Positions 18,585 to 26,309 of a stretch of DNA of 64,000 nt are shown here, one piece after another. Every line of letters starts with the position of its first letter. Positions within the stretch are counted from its first letter, which is position 1. The position numbers and the translations under genes are program-made. Under the pieces are notes generated by a model that was given only the letters and a program-made list of their open reading frames with translations, was not told where the DNA came from and searched no databases. The DNA is from Saprospiraceae bacterium (GTDB lineage: Bacteria; Bacteroidota; Bacteroidia; Chitinophagales; Saprospiraceae): positions 1,735,501 through 1,799,500 of the forward strand of contig JAHCHX010000001.1 of NCBI GenBank assembly GCA_026129545.1, in the 5' to 3' direction.

Positions 18585-18926
18585 ATGAGCAAAAAAAACA
18601 CCCTCGGTGGCCTTGTTTTTTCCACCGACCCACATTTCAAGCCTCAACAGGACGACGACGAACCAGACACTTCGTTGCCCCCCGACAAGCAAGTGCTCCG
18701 TATCTGGCTCGAACGCGGCAAAGGCGGCAAGGAAGCCACCGTCGTCAAAGGCTACATCGGCCCCAGCGGACAGCTGGAAGAATTGGCGAAACTGCTGAAA
18801 AACAAATGCGCAGCCGGAGGCAATGCCAAAGACGGCGTTATCATCATACAAGGCGACCACCGCGACAAAGTGCTAAAATTGCTGACAGAGCAGGGGTTCA
18901 AGAATGTGAAGAAAGCAGGGGGGTAA
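18585..18926 (+). CDS. SUI1/eIF1-like translation factor (YciH family)
   Basis: A 113-residue protein. Residues about 30-113 form the SUI1 fold: VLRIWLERGKGGKEATVVKGY, then LEELAKLLKNKCAAGGNAKDG, then IIIQGDHRDKVLKLLTEQGF. Bacterial YciH proteins are homologs of eIF1 and are thought to influence start-codon fidelity; the role is not settled. The N-terminal 30 residues are a flexible acidic tail. Length and motif order are normal for the family. Confidence 0.92.
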   Translation: MSKKNTLGGLVFSTDPHFKPQQDDDEPDTSLPPDKQVLRIWLERGKGGKEATVVKGYIGPSGQLEELAKLLKNKCAAGGNAKDGVIIIQGDHRDKVLKLLTEQGFKNVKKAGG

Positions 18927-19065
18927 AATTTTTTCACTCGCGATATACGACTTCCCGCTCATGGCTCGTATTTACACCTCCAACAACCCAACTTTTCAAC
19001 TCTAAGCCCTACCAATTCTGCTCAGCATCGACCTGATTTTGAAGCGTTTTTCAAAGAAATACATC

Positions 19066-20379
19066 GTGAATAAATACTTTCTCCCTCTCCTGCTCTCACC
19101 CTTCATGCTCGCCTGCACCCCCAAGGCAGCGCCCACCATTCGCCCCAACCAAACCGCCAGACCACCTGCCCAACGGCCCGCCCAAAACACACCGATAGAC
19201 ACCATTCGATGGGCTGCCCCAACCAACCCCAAACCACCCATCGGCACTCAACCCACCCAACCGACGCGCCCACCCTCCAGCGGACTTGGCGACACCTACA
19301 CCATAGGCCTTCTGATGCCCTTCCTCACTAGCCAAGCAAGCGGCAACACGGTGCCAGACAGAAGCCGCCTCGCGCTACAGTTCTACGCAGGCGCCAAAAT
19401 CGCCTTGCAGGAAATATCCGAGACGGAGCAAATCAACCTCGTCGTGGATGTGTACGACACACAGAGCAACGATGCCGATTTCCTTCAAGTGATGAACACC
19501 CCACGCTTGCAAAAAGCCGACGTGTTCATCGGGCCAGTGCGCAACTCGCACGTGGAGGCCTTTGCGAATTGGACCAAGCGCAATCGAAAAATCCTCGTCT
19601 CCCCAGAAACACCCACCTCCGAACTGACCACCCAGAACCCCGACTTCATCCAAACCAACCCTTCCTTGCGGGCGCACTGCGAAGCCATCACGCAGTATGT
19701 GCTCAACAGCCACCGCGCCGATGCCGTCACACTCGTCTGCAAAGAAAAAGAGGCCGACCGCCTGCCCTATTTTCATCACGCAAATAGGAGCGGCACCCTG
19801 TTCACCGAACTTATGGTGCCAGATGCAGCCCTGAATTTCGACAAAGTTGATTTGAAAAAACACTTAAAGCCAGGCCGCACTTCGGTATTCATACTGCCCA
19901 CTTGGGCGAGCCAAGATTTCGTGATGGCCTTTTTGCGAAAATTGAAAGACGTGAAAGGCAGCGCCAAGGTGGAAGTGTACGGCATGCCGCAATGGAAAAA
20001 CTACGATGGCATCGACCCCGAATATCTGGCGAGCATGAACGTCCATATCAGTTCGGCCTCTTACCTCGACTACTCGCTGCCACAAATCAAGACATTTCAG
20101 CAAAAATTTTATGAGGCCACCGGCACCCTCCCCGACGAGGAGGCGTTCAATGGCTACGACGTGACGCTGTTCACAGGCAAAATGCTGCGCCGATACGGCC
20201 TGTCGTTCCCCGAAAAACTCCACTACGAGACCTTCAGAGGATTGCGCAGCGATTTCCGGTTTTCAAGAATATTCGTTTCAGGCAATGTGGACGACGGGCG
20301 CAACCAACCCGACTATCTGGAAAACACCTTTGTCCACATCTTGAAGTTCGGAACATTCGGATTCGCACCAGCGGAATAA
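19066..20379 (+). CDS. periplasmic-binding-fold lipoprotein (ABC amino-acid receptor-like)
   Basis: A lipoprotein of about 437 residues. With the GTG start the signal reads NKYFLPLLLSPFMLAC, a classic lipobox with Cys about residue 17; a TTG nine codons earlier is the alternative. Residues about 18-78 are a Pro/Thr/Gln-rich linker. From TYTIGLLMPFL on, it follows a type 1 periplasmic-binding fold (ALQFYAGAKIALQEISE, IGPVRNSHVEAFANW, EEAFNGYDVTLFTGKML). No ABC permease or ATPase is nearby, so it may act as a sensor, or serve in envelope assembly, instead of transport. It precedes a TrmH gene by about 40 bases. Confidence 0.75.
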   Translation: MNKYFLPLLLSPFMLACTPKAAPTIRPNQTARPPAQRPAQNTPIDTIRWAAPTNPKPPIGTQPTQPTRPPSSGLGDTYTIGLLMPFLTSQASGNTVPDRSRLALQFYAGAKIALQEISETEQINLVVDVYDTQSNDADFLQVMNTPRLQKADVFIGPVRNSHVEAFANWTKRNRKILVSPETPTSELTTQNPDFIQTNPSLRAHCEAITQYVLNSHRADAVTLVCKEKEADRLPYFHHANRSGTLFTELMVPDAALNFDKVDLKKHLKPGRTSVFILPTWASQDFVMAFLRKLKDVKGSAKVEVYGMPQWKNYDGIDPEYLASMNVHISSASYLDYSLPQIKTFQQKFYEATGTLPDEEAFNGYDVTLFTGKMLRRYGLSFPEKLHYETFRGLRSDFRFSRIFVSGNVDDGRNQPDYLENTFVHILKFGTFGFAPAE

Positions 20380-20421
20380 ATCTGTCGGCTTGCCCCCTGC
20401 GACCAACAACCCACGCAAAAA

Positions 20422-21156
20422 ATGAACCCTACCCGCGAACAAAAGCTCCGCGCCGTCATCCGACAGTCGCAACCCGACCTGACGGTGGTGCTGGAGAACA
20501 TTTTCGACCCGCTGAACATATCGGCGGTGCTGCGCTCCTGCGACGCAGTGGGGGTGCGCGAGGTGTTCGTGATTTACACCAAAAAATACTTGGACAAACG
20601 CGGGCTTGTGTTGGGCAAGCGCACCTCGGGCGGCACGTTCAAATGGCTCGACGTGTATTTCTTTGAAGACATGGAGGAATGTTTCAAACGTGTGAAAGAA
20701 CGATACGGGCGAATTTTGGCAACTTTGCCGCCCGGAGAAGGCGTGCCATCGTTGTACGCACACGACCTCGCCCAGCCCACCGCGCTGCTCTTTGGCAACG
20801 AGGATGAGGGCGTTAGCGCAGAAGCGCTGGCACTGGCGGATGGCAGCTTCACCATTCCGCAATCGGGCTTTGCCGAAAGTCTGAACATCTCGGTGGCCTG
20901 CGCCGTCACCTTGTTCGAGGCAAAGCGACAAAGGGCTGAAAAAGGCTTTTACGACGACAACCCGCGCCTCTCACTGGTGCAGCAAGAGCAGCTTTTTGAG
21001 CGTTGGGCCTCCATGTTAAAAAGCAATAAAGACCACCAAAAACCCTCGATAGTCAGCAAGGACAGCGAACCGCTACTGCCTGTTTACATTCGGCGGAAAG
21101 ACGAAGTGCCGAGGTCGAAGATTCAGATAATGCCATTGACGAAATTTGAACTATAA
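20422..21156 (+). CDS. trmH: TrmH/SpoU-family tRNA/rRNA 2'-O-methyltransferase
   Basis: A 244-residue SPOUT methyltransferase. The three family motifs are present: NISAVLRSCDAVGV (motif 1), ALLFGNEDEGVS (motif 2) and IPQSGFAESLNISVACAVTLFE (motif 3), which form the knotted SAM-binding site. The likely reaction is 2'-O-methylation of G18 in tRNA, as for TrmH; rRNA methylation is possible, so the symbol is tentative. The C-terminal 50 residues are basic. Confidence 0.85.
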   Translation: MNPTREQKLRAVIRQSQPDLTVVLENIFDPLNISAVLRSCDAVGVREVFVIYTKKYLDKRGLVLGKRTSGGTFKWLDVYFFEDMEECFKRVKERYGRILATLPPGEGVPSLYAHDLAQPTALLFGNEDEGVSAEALALADGSFTIPQSGFAESLNISVACAVTLFEAKRQRAEKGFYDDNPRLSLVQQEQLFERWASMLKSNKDHQKPSIVSKDSEPLLPVYIRRKDEVPRSKIQIMPLTKFEL

Positions 21157-21170
21157 GATAACGATTTTTA

Positions 21171-21454
21171 TATGACTTGGACAAAAGAACAAGACATCAT
21201 TACATTTTACCTCTACCGAGCAGGTATAAAAACAAGTTCTGCGAAGGCAGAAGAGATTCGTAAGACAATGCAAATTGAGAAAAAAAACTTCTCTTCGCCG
21301 AAGAATTGATAACTTCAAGTATCTTGATAGTATAGGTACTCAAAGCCACTTTGCCCAAATGACAAAAGAAGTGTTCGATGAACACAAAAATTTAAGCTTA
21401 GAAGAACTAGAACAACTCGCCTCCAAAATTCTTTCAGACCACTCCCGCCGTTGA
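21171..21454 (+). pseudogene. frameshifted small gene resembling the helper domain of HNH nucleases
   Basis: The first frame begins MTWTKEQDIITFYLYRAG and stops after 45 residues. One base out of phase the homologous-looking part continues: SLRRRIDNFKYLDSIG, then HFAQMTKEVFDEHKNLS, to a stop at the end coordinate. The switch falls exactly at a run of eight A. Removing one A joins both halves into a 93-94 residue protein. The restored pattern (W-x-x-E/K-x-D-x-x-x-x-x-x-Y near the start, then R-x-x-N-F-x-x-L-D) resembles the domain found before HNH endonuclease domains in some restriction-like proteins; no HNH motif is present here. It may be a pseudogene, an assembly error or a slippage-expressed gene. 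Confidence 0.55.
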
Positions 21455-21464
21455 GATTTTTGAA

Positions 21465-22400
21465 ATGAACATTTCCATCGTCATCCCGCTCAAAAACGAA
21501 GTCGAGAGCCTGCCCGAACTCGAAGCATGGATTCGCCGCGTGTGCGACACCAACAATCTTTCCTACGAAATCATCATGGTGGACGACGGCAGCACCGACG
21601 GCTCGTGGAAGGTGATTGAAGCATTGCAGGCCAGCGACCATCGTGTGCGCGGCATCAAATTCCGCCGCAACTACGGCAAGTCCGCCGCACTGCACACTGG
21701 CTTCCAAGCCACGCGGGGGGAAGTCGTCATCACGATGGATGCCGACTTGCAGGACAGCCCCGACGAGATTCCCGAACTATACCGAATGATAAAAGAAGAA
21801 GGGTACGACCTCGTGTCAGGCTGGAAAAAAAAGCGTTACGACCCGCTCAGCAAGACGCTCCCGACCAAGCTTTTCAACGCCGCGACGCGCTGGATGAGCG
21901 GCATACGCCTCCACGACTTCAACTGCGGCCTCAAGGCATATCGCGGCGACGTGGTGAAAGCCATCGAAGTCTATGGCGAGATGCATCGCTACATCCCGGT
22001 GCTGGCCAAATGGGCAGGATTCACGAAAATCGGCGAAAAAGTGGTCGAACACCGCGCCCGAAAATTTGGTCACACCAAATTCGGCGGGTGGGAACGCTTC
22101 ATCAACGGCCCGCTCGATTTGATGAGCATTTCCTTCGTGGGCAAATTTGGCAAACGCCCCATGCACTTTTTCGGCACGCTGGGCTTGCTCTCATTTTTTA
22201 TCGGTTTCGTCATTTTGGTTTACCTGAGCATCGCCAAAACAATTTTCAAGGAATATGGCATCGCTGACAGGCCATTGTTCTATTTCGGCATTTTGGCGCT
22301 CATCATTGGCAGCCAACTTTTTCTCACCGGCTTCGTGGGGGAGATGATAAACCGCAATTCGGCCACTCGAAACAACTACCTAATCGAAAAGGAAATCTGA
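21465..22400 (+). CDS. family 2 glycosyltransferase with C-terminal membrane anchors (DPM1/GtrB-like)
   Basis: A 311-residue GT2 enzyme. The N-terminal GT-A domain has ISIVIPLKNEVESLPELEAW, VDDGSTDGSW, and the metal-binding DADLQDSPDEIPELY. Two hydrophobic segments follow (about 230-255 and 268-292). This layout matches polyprenyl-phosphate sugar transferases (dolichol-phosphate mannosyltransferase/GtrB type) that load a sugar onto undecaprenyl phosphate at the inner membrane. Donor and acceptor cannot be read from sequence. It converges on kdsB with 9 bases between the stops. Confidence 0.9.
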   Translation: MNISIVIPLKNEVESLPELEAWIRRVCDTNNLSYEIIMVDDGSTDGSWKVIEALQASDHRVRGIKFRRNYGKSAALHTGFQATRGEVVITMDADLQDSPDEIPELYRMIKEEGYDLVSGWKKKRYDPLSKTLPTKLFNAATRWMSGIRLHDFNCGLKAYRGDVVKAIEVYGEMHRYIPVLAKWAGFTKIGEKVVEHRARKFGHTKFGGWERFINGPLDLMSISFVGKFGKRPMHFFGTLGLLSFFIGFVILVYLSIAKTIFKEYGIADRPLFYFGILALIIGSQLFLTGFVGEMINRNSATRNNYLIEKEI

Positions 22401-22409
22401 CCCGCTCTT

Positions 22410-23132
22410 TCAAAGGCCCACCAAATCCGCGGGGGTGTCCACCCCCCTCGTCTCCAATTCCGTAATACCGACGGCAATGCGAATCCCATGCTCAAGCCAA
22501 CGCAGCTGCTCCAGCGATTCAGCGCGTTCGAGAGACGTGGGCGCAAGGCGAGCAAGACGCAACAATGTGGCACGACGAAACCCGTACAATCCGATGTGTT
22601 TGTAAAAAACATGATGCTCCAGCCAATCCCGCTCCTCCACACCGCGCAAAAATGGGATGGGATGACGGCTGAAATAGAGCGCGCCATTTTTTTCGGAAAA
22701 AACCACCTTCACCACATTCGGATTGAGCAATGCCTCCTGCGTCTCTATCTTTTTTGCCAACGTCGCGATCGGGAAACGAGCGCTTGACGCAAGTATCTCA
22801 GCGAGCAAATCAATTTGTTCCGGCTGGATGAAAGGCTCGTCGCCCTGCACATTGAGCACCCACCGAGCCTGCGGAAAATACCCGGCCACCTCCGCGCAGC
22901 GGTCGGTGCCACTGGGATGAGCGGCGCGAGTCATCATCACCTCGCCGCCAAACGAACGAACATGCTCGAAAATGCGCTCGTCGTCGGTAGCGACAACGGC
23001 CTTGTCCACACGCCCACAGCGGGCGACCTGCTCACACACACGCTGAATCATGGTCTTGCCGCCAATGTCGGCAAGCGGTTTTCCGGGGAAACGAGTAGAG
23101 GCCCAACGGGCCGGGATAACAGCAAGTAGCAT
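22410..23132 (-). CDS. kdsB: 3-deoxy-manno-octulosonate cytidylyltransferase
   Basis: Activates Kdo with CTP for lipopolysaccharide core assembly. The 240-residue protein starts MLLAVIPARWASTRFPGKPLADI and shows the other family motifs: VVATDDERI, MTRAAHPSGTDRCAEVA, WVLNVQGDEPFIQPEQID and LEQLRWLEHGIRIAVG. A TTG nine codons upstream would add MRKYTSICP, which is not family-like. Its presence implies the cell makes Kdo-containing LPS. It is divergent from the LysM protein gene. Confidence 0.96.
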   Translation of the reverse strand: MLLAVIPARWASTRFPGKPLADIGGKTMIQRVCEQVARCGRVDKAVVATDDERIFEHVRSFGGEVMMTRAAHPSGTDRCAEVAGYFPQARWVLNVQGDEPFIQPEQIDLLAEILASSARFPIATLAKKIETQEALLNPNVVKVVFSEKNGALYFSRHPIPFLRGVEERDWLEHHVFYKHIGLYGFRRATLLRLARLAPTSLERAESLEQLRWLEHGIRIAVGITELETRGVDTPADLVGL

Positions 23133-23146
23133 TGGGCAGATTGATG

Positions 23147-23154
23147 TATATTTG
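23147..23154 (+). promoter_or_regulatory. candidate -7 box of LysM protein gene
   Basis: TATATTTG, a full match to TAnnTTTG, 31 bases before the chosen ATG. It lies inside the longer frame, again arguing for the shorter start. Confidence 0.45.
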
Positions 23155-23185
23155 CGCAAAGAAGGAACAAAAAAACCTGTTTACT

Positions 23186-24040
23186 ATGAGCCGACTACCC
23201 CTTTTTTTATTTTGCCTATTTTGGTTGCCAAACATGGCCCCTGCACAGAACGGCGAATCAAAAGAACCCGTTCCACTGCTTACCCCACAAGACTCGCTTT
23301 TCCTCCTCATCGAGAACGGCAAAAAGTTCATCCAGCATCCGGTCAAGGCCAAGCAGACGCTCTACACCATATCGAAGTATTACAGCCTGAGCATGGAGGA
23401 GCTGTACGCCAACAATCCGTCGCTAAGCACCAACCCTACCCTATCGGCTGGGACGAGGCTCAAAATCCCGATACCCAACATGGCCATCAAACGATACAAA
23501 AACACAAAGTTCGTGGCCAGCAAAAACGCACCCATTTACTATGTGGTGCAGGAAGGCGACAATCTGTACGGCATCTGCAAACGCAATTTTAATATGCCGG
23601 TGGACAGCATCGTGAAGCGCAACAACCTGAAAGGAAGCAGCATACGACCCGGCCAGACCCTATTGGTCGCTTGGCTCGGCACCGAAGGCGTGTTGCCCGA
23701 ATGGCGCCCGGTCCGCCAGCACACCAAGTCTTCCGCTCTCAAAGAAAAATACGATTTGGAAAAAACGAAACGCAAGGAAGTCGCCTCGCAAGGAGTCTGT
23801 TTCTGGCAAAAAGACAGCAAAGAAAAAGGCGACCTCTACGCCCTGCACCGCGAGGCCGCTATTGGCACCCCTATTTGCGTCATCAACCCCATGGGCGAAC
23901 GCTCCGTGTACGCCAAGGTGATTGGCCGCATCCCCAATGGGTACGAGCGCAACATCGAAGTGGTGCTTTCGCCCGAAGCCGCTCGCAACATCGGCGCACT
24001 CGACCCCAAGTTCTTCGTAAAAGTAAAGTTTCTGAAATGA
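23186..24040 (+). CDS. secreted protein with two LysM domains and an RlpA-like C-terminal domain
   Basis: A 284-residue protein with a signal peptide (FLFCLFW core, cleavage near APAQ). The first LysM is at about 45-90 (VKAKQTLYTISKYYSLSMEELY) and the second at about 120-160 (YVVQEGDNLYGICKRNF, then KRNNLKGSSIRPGQTL). The C-terminal part, LYALHREAAIGTPICVINP and RNIEVVLSPEAARNIGALD, resembles the double-psi beta-barrel of RlpA-like proteins. LysM binds peptidoglycan, so it probably acts in cell-wall remodelling or division in the periplasm. The RlpA catalytic Asp/His pair is not clearly present, so it may be binding-only. Confidence 0.82.
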   Translation: MSRLPLFLFCLFWLPNMAPAQNGESKEPVPLLTPQDSLFLLIENGKKFIQHPVKAKQTLYTISKYYSLSMEELYANNPSLSTNPTLSAGTRLKIPIPNMAIKRYKNTKFVASKNAPIYYVVQEGDNLYGICKRNFNMPVDSIVKRNNLKGSSIRPGQTLLVAWLGTEGVLPEWRPVRQHTKSSALKEKYDLEKTKRKEVASQGVCFWQKDSKEKGDLYALHREAAIGTPICVINPMGERSVYAKVIGRIPNGYERNIEVVLSPEAARNIGALDPKFFVKVKFLK

Positions 24041-24041
24041 C

Positions 24042-24049
24042 TACTTTTG
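24042..24049 (+). promoter_or_regulatory. candidate -7 box of the following lipoprotein gene
   Basis: TACTTTTG, a full match to TAnnTTTG, immediately after the upstream stop codon and 31 bases before the ATG of the next gene. Confidence 0.4.
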
Positions 24050-24079
24050 CGGCGATTTAACCGAGTCACTTCATTAAAA

Positions 24080-24898
24080 ATGCAAAAACTACTCTTTACG
24101 ACGCTGCTGCTCAGCCTTATTTGCGTTGCTGCCTGCAAACGCGACTCAAAATCAAACGATACGCCCAATGCGCCCCTGACCGCCAATTCCGACCTGTTGG
24201 GTGGCGACTGGATAGCCATTGACTTTTGTTCACGCGCCCACCAATACGGCTCCGTGTTGGAAGCCATGAACAACGCGCACATCCCTTATGCATATGCCAT
24301 CACCTTCAACCCCGGCGAACCAGACAGCGTGACCTGCTACAATGGATTCGAGTCTTGGAAATTGCAAGTGAAATACAACGCCGACACCCTCGAACTCGTC
24401 GGCGCACGCCCAGGCAAATCAGTCTTCCTTGTCTATGACTCCCAACACGACAAAGACCTCACCATGTTCGATGCCACCACCGGACAAGTCAACCTCGACA
24501 AATTCATCAAATCGAAGGCTGGAGCCAAGGATGGCTACGCTTCATTCCAAGTGGCACTCAACCACAATGTCTTCGGAGGTCTTTTCATATTGCAAGGCAA
24601 AGGCGCTACGGGCGACATCCAATTCACACCCGGGGGGTTCATTCAAGGCCTGAAAGATTATGACCGCTATGAGATTTGTGCCGGCGGAGACTGCTTCGTG
24701 GCAGGTCAGGATATTGACGTGGTGACGCTTTCCAATTCAAAAGTGGCAAATTCGGCCAAATTCTTTGGCTACCGCTACAGCGCCCAAAACGACACGCTTT
24801 CCATCTTCAACCTTGTGAATGCCAATCCCGAAGAAAAAGATGCGCACAAAGTAGGCTCCAAGGCTTACACGCTGACAAGGAAGAAAAAAGAAGGTTAA
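24080..24898 (+). CDS. hypothetical lipoprotein
   Basis: A 272-residue lipoprotein: MQKLLFTTLLLSLICVAAC is a signal with lipobox ending at Cys about residue 19. The mature region has beta-rich features (GGDWIAIDFCSRAHQYGSVL, VTCYNGFESWKLQVKYN, FVAGQDIDVVTLSN) but no family I recognise. It may be a META- or lipocalin-like barrel judging from alternating hydrophobics, which is only a guess. It is followed 25 bases later by ribH. Confidence 0.65.
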   Translation: MQKLLFTTLLLSLICVAACKRDSKSNDTPNAPLTANSDLLGGDWIAIDFCSRAHQYGSVLEAMNNAHIPYAYAITFNPGEPDSVTCYNGFESWKLQVKYNADTLELVGARPGKSVFLVYDSQHDKDLTMFDATTGQVNLDKFIKSKAGAKDGYASFQVALNHNVFGGLFILQGKGATGDIQFTPGGFIQGLKDYDRYEICAGGDCFVAGQDIDVVTLSNSKVANSAKFFGYRYSAQNDTLSIFNLVNANPEEKDAHKVGSKAYTLTRKKKEG

Positions 24899-24922
24899 AA
24901 ACCCGTTCACTTATTTCACTCT

Positions 24923-25438
24923 ATGGCATCCGCGCTAAAAAATCTCTCTGCTTACGACGACAGCTCCCTTCCGGCAGCCGACGAAATGCTCTTTGGCATC
25001 GTAGTGGCAGACTGGAACCCCCGCATCACCCACGCGCTTTATGAGGGATGCTACGACACCCTGCTCAAACACGGCGCAAAAACAGAAAACATACATACCA
25101 TGCAGGTGCCGGGCTCCTTCGAACTACCCGCCGGAGCGCGATTGTTGGTCGCCAAACACAATGTGGATGCGGTGATTTGCTTGGGTTGTGTCATCAAGGG
25201 CGAAACAAGCCACAACGAGTATATCAACCATGCCGTCGCAAACGGCTTGGTCAATCTTAGCATCGCTACGGGACGTCCCCACATTTTTGGATTGCTCACC
25301 ACCGACAATGAGCAGCAGGCCCTCGACCGTGCGGGAGGGCAGCATGGCAACAAAGGAGTGGAAGCCGCAGTGACCGCCATTCGCATGGCGGCGCTCAAGC
25401 GAGACGATAAGGAAGGCAAGCGGAAAATCGGTTTTTAG
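24923..25438 (+). CDS. ribH: 6,7-dimethyl-8-ribityllumazine synthase
   Basis: Condenses 5-amino-6-ribitylamino-uracil with dihydroxybutanone phosphate in riboflavin synthesis. It has 171 residues, normal length. Motifs: FGIVVADWNPRITHALYEG, MQVPGSFELPAGARLL, ICLGCVIKGETSHNEYI, VANGLVNLS and FGLLTTDNEQQALDRAGG. The protein normally assembles into pentamers or icosahedral shells in the cytosol. No FMN riboswitch or other rib genes are seen nearby. Confidence 0.96.
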   Translation: MASALKNLSAYDDSSLPAADEMLFGIVVADWNPRITHALYEGCYDTLLKHGAKTENIHTMQVPGSFELPAGARLLVAKHNVDAVICLGCVIKGETSHNEYINHAVANGLVNLSIATGRPHIFGLLTTDNEQQALDRAGGQHGNKGVEAAVTAIRMAALKRDDKEGKRKIGF

Positions 25439-25440
25439 AC

Positions 25441-26295
25441 ATGAAACTCACTTCCATACACTGCGGCTTTTTAAAACTGGACGGCGGGGCTATGTTCGGC
25501 ATCGTGCCCCGGCGTTTGTGGGAAAAACTAAACCCACCCGACGAGCACAACCTCTGCACTTGGGCAATGAGGGCTTTGCTGGTGCAAACAGCCGACCGCA
25601 ACATTCTGATTGACACGGGCATAGGCAACAAGCAGGACGACAAGTTTCGCTCACATTTCGAGCCACGCGACGAAGCGGCCATGTTTGCCTCCGTCGCGGC
25701 AGCAGGGCTAAGCCGCCACGACATTACCGATGTGTTTCTCACGCATTTGCATTTCGACCACTGCGGTGGCGCATTGTGGAAAAATGAAACCACCGGAGAA
25801 GTTGAAGTGTCGTTTCCCAACGCCACTTATTGGTCCAATCAGCGCCACTTCGACTGGGCGATGCAGCCCAATGCCCGCGAGAAAGCTTCTTTTTTGAAGG
25901 AAAATTTTCTTCCGCTGCACGAACAAGGGAAACTTCGGTTTTTGGAAGTGAAAGAAGAAGTTGAGTTCGCCAAGGGGTTCCATGTCCGCTTTTACAATGG
26001 CCACACGGAAGCCATGATGGCGCCACTGCTACACACCGAGCATGGCACCGTGCTCTACTGCGCCGATGCCATGCCGTCTCGGTGGCACATCGGCATGCCC
26101 TACGTCATGGCCTACGATGTGCGCCCATTGGTCACGTTGGAAGAAAAAGCCCGCATATTGGCCGATGCGGCGCAGCACAGGCACCTGCTGTTTTTCGAGC
26201 ACGACCCTACTGTGGAGTGTGGCACCGTCCAACGCGATGAATCTGGCAGAATCGTGCTCGAAAAAGCAGGGCGGTTATCAGATTTTCTGCAATAG
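25441..26295 (+). CDS. MBL-fold metallo-hydrolase
   Basis: A 284-residue metallo-beta-lactamase-fold protein. The zinc motif THLHFDHCGG is intact, with downstream ligands in FYNGHTEAMMAP, CADAMPS and FFEHDP. It is cytosolic, with no signal. The fold covers lactonases, phosphodiesterases and thiol hydrolases, and the sequence alone does not choose; AHL-lactonase-like proteins share this layout. It starts 2 bases after the ribH stop, so translation is probably coupled, and it converges with the CotH gene. Confidence 0.9.
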   Translation: MKLTSIHCGFLKLDGGAMFGIVPRRLWEKLNPPDEHNLCTWAMRALLVQTADRNILIDTGIGNKQDDKFRSHFEPRDEAAMFASVAAAGLSRHDITDVFLTHLHFDHCGGALWKNETTGEVEVSFPNATYWSNQRHFDWAMQPNAREKASFLKENFLPLHEQGKLRFLEVKEEVEFAKGFHVRFYNGHTEAMMAPLLHTEHGTVLYCADAMPSRWHIGMPYVMAYDVRPLVTLEEKARILADAAQHRHLLFFEHDPTVECGTVQRDESGRIVLEKAGRLSDFLQ

Positions 26296-26309
26296 CCCCC
26301 ACCCCACCC

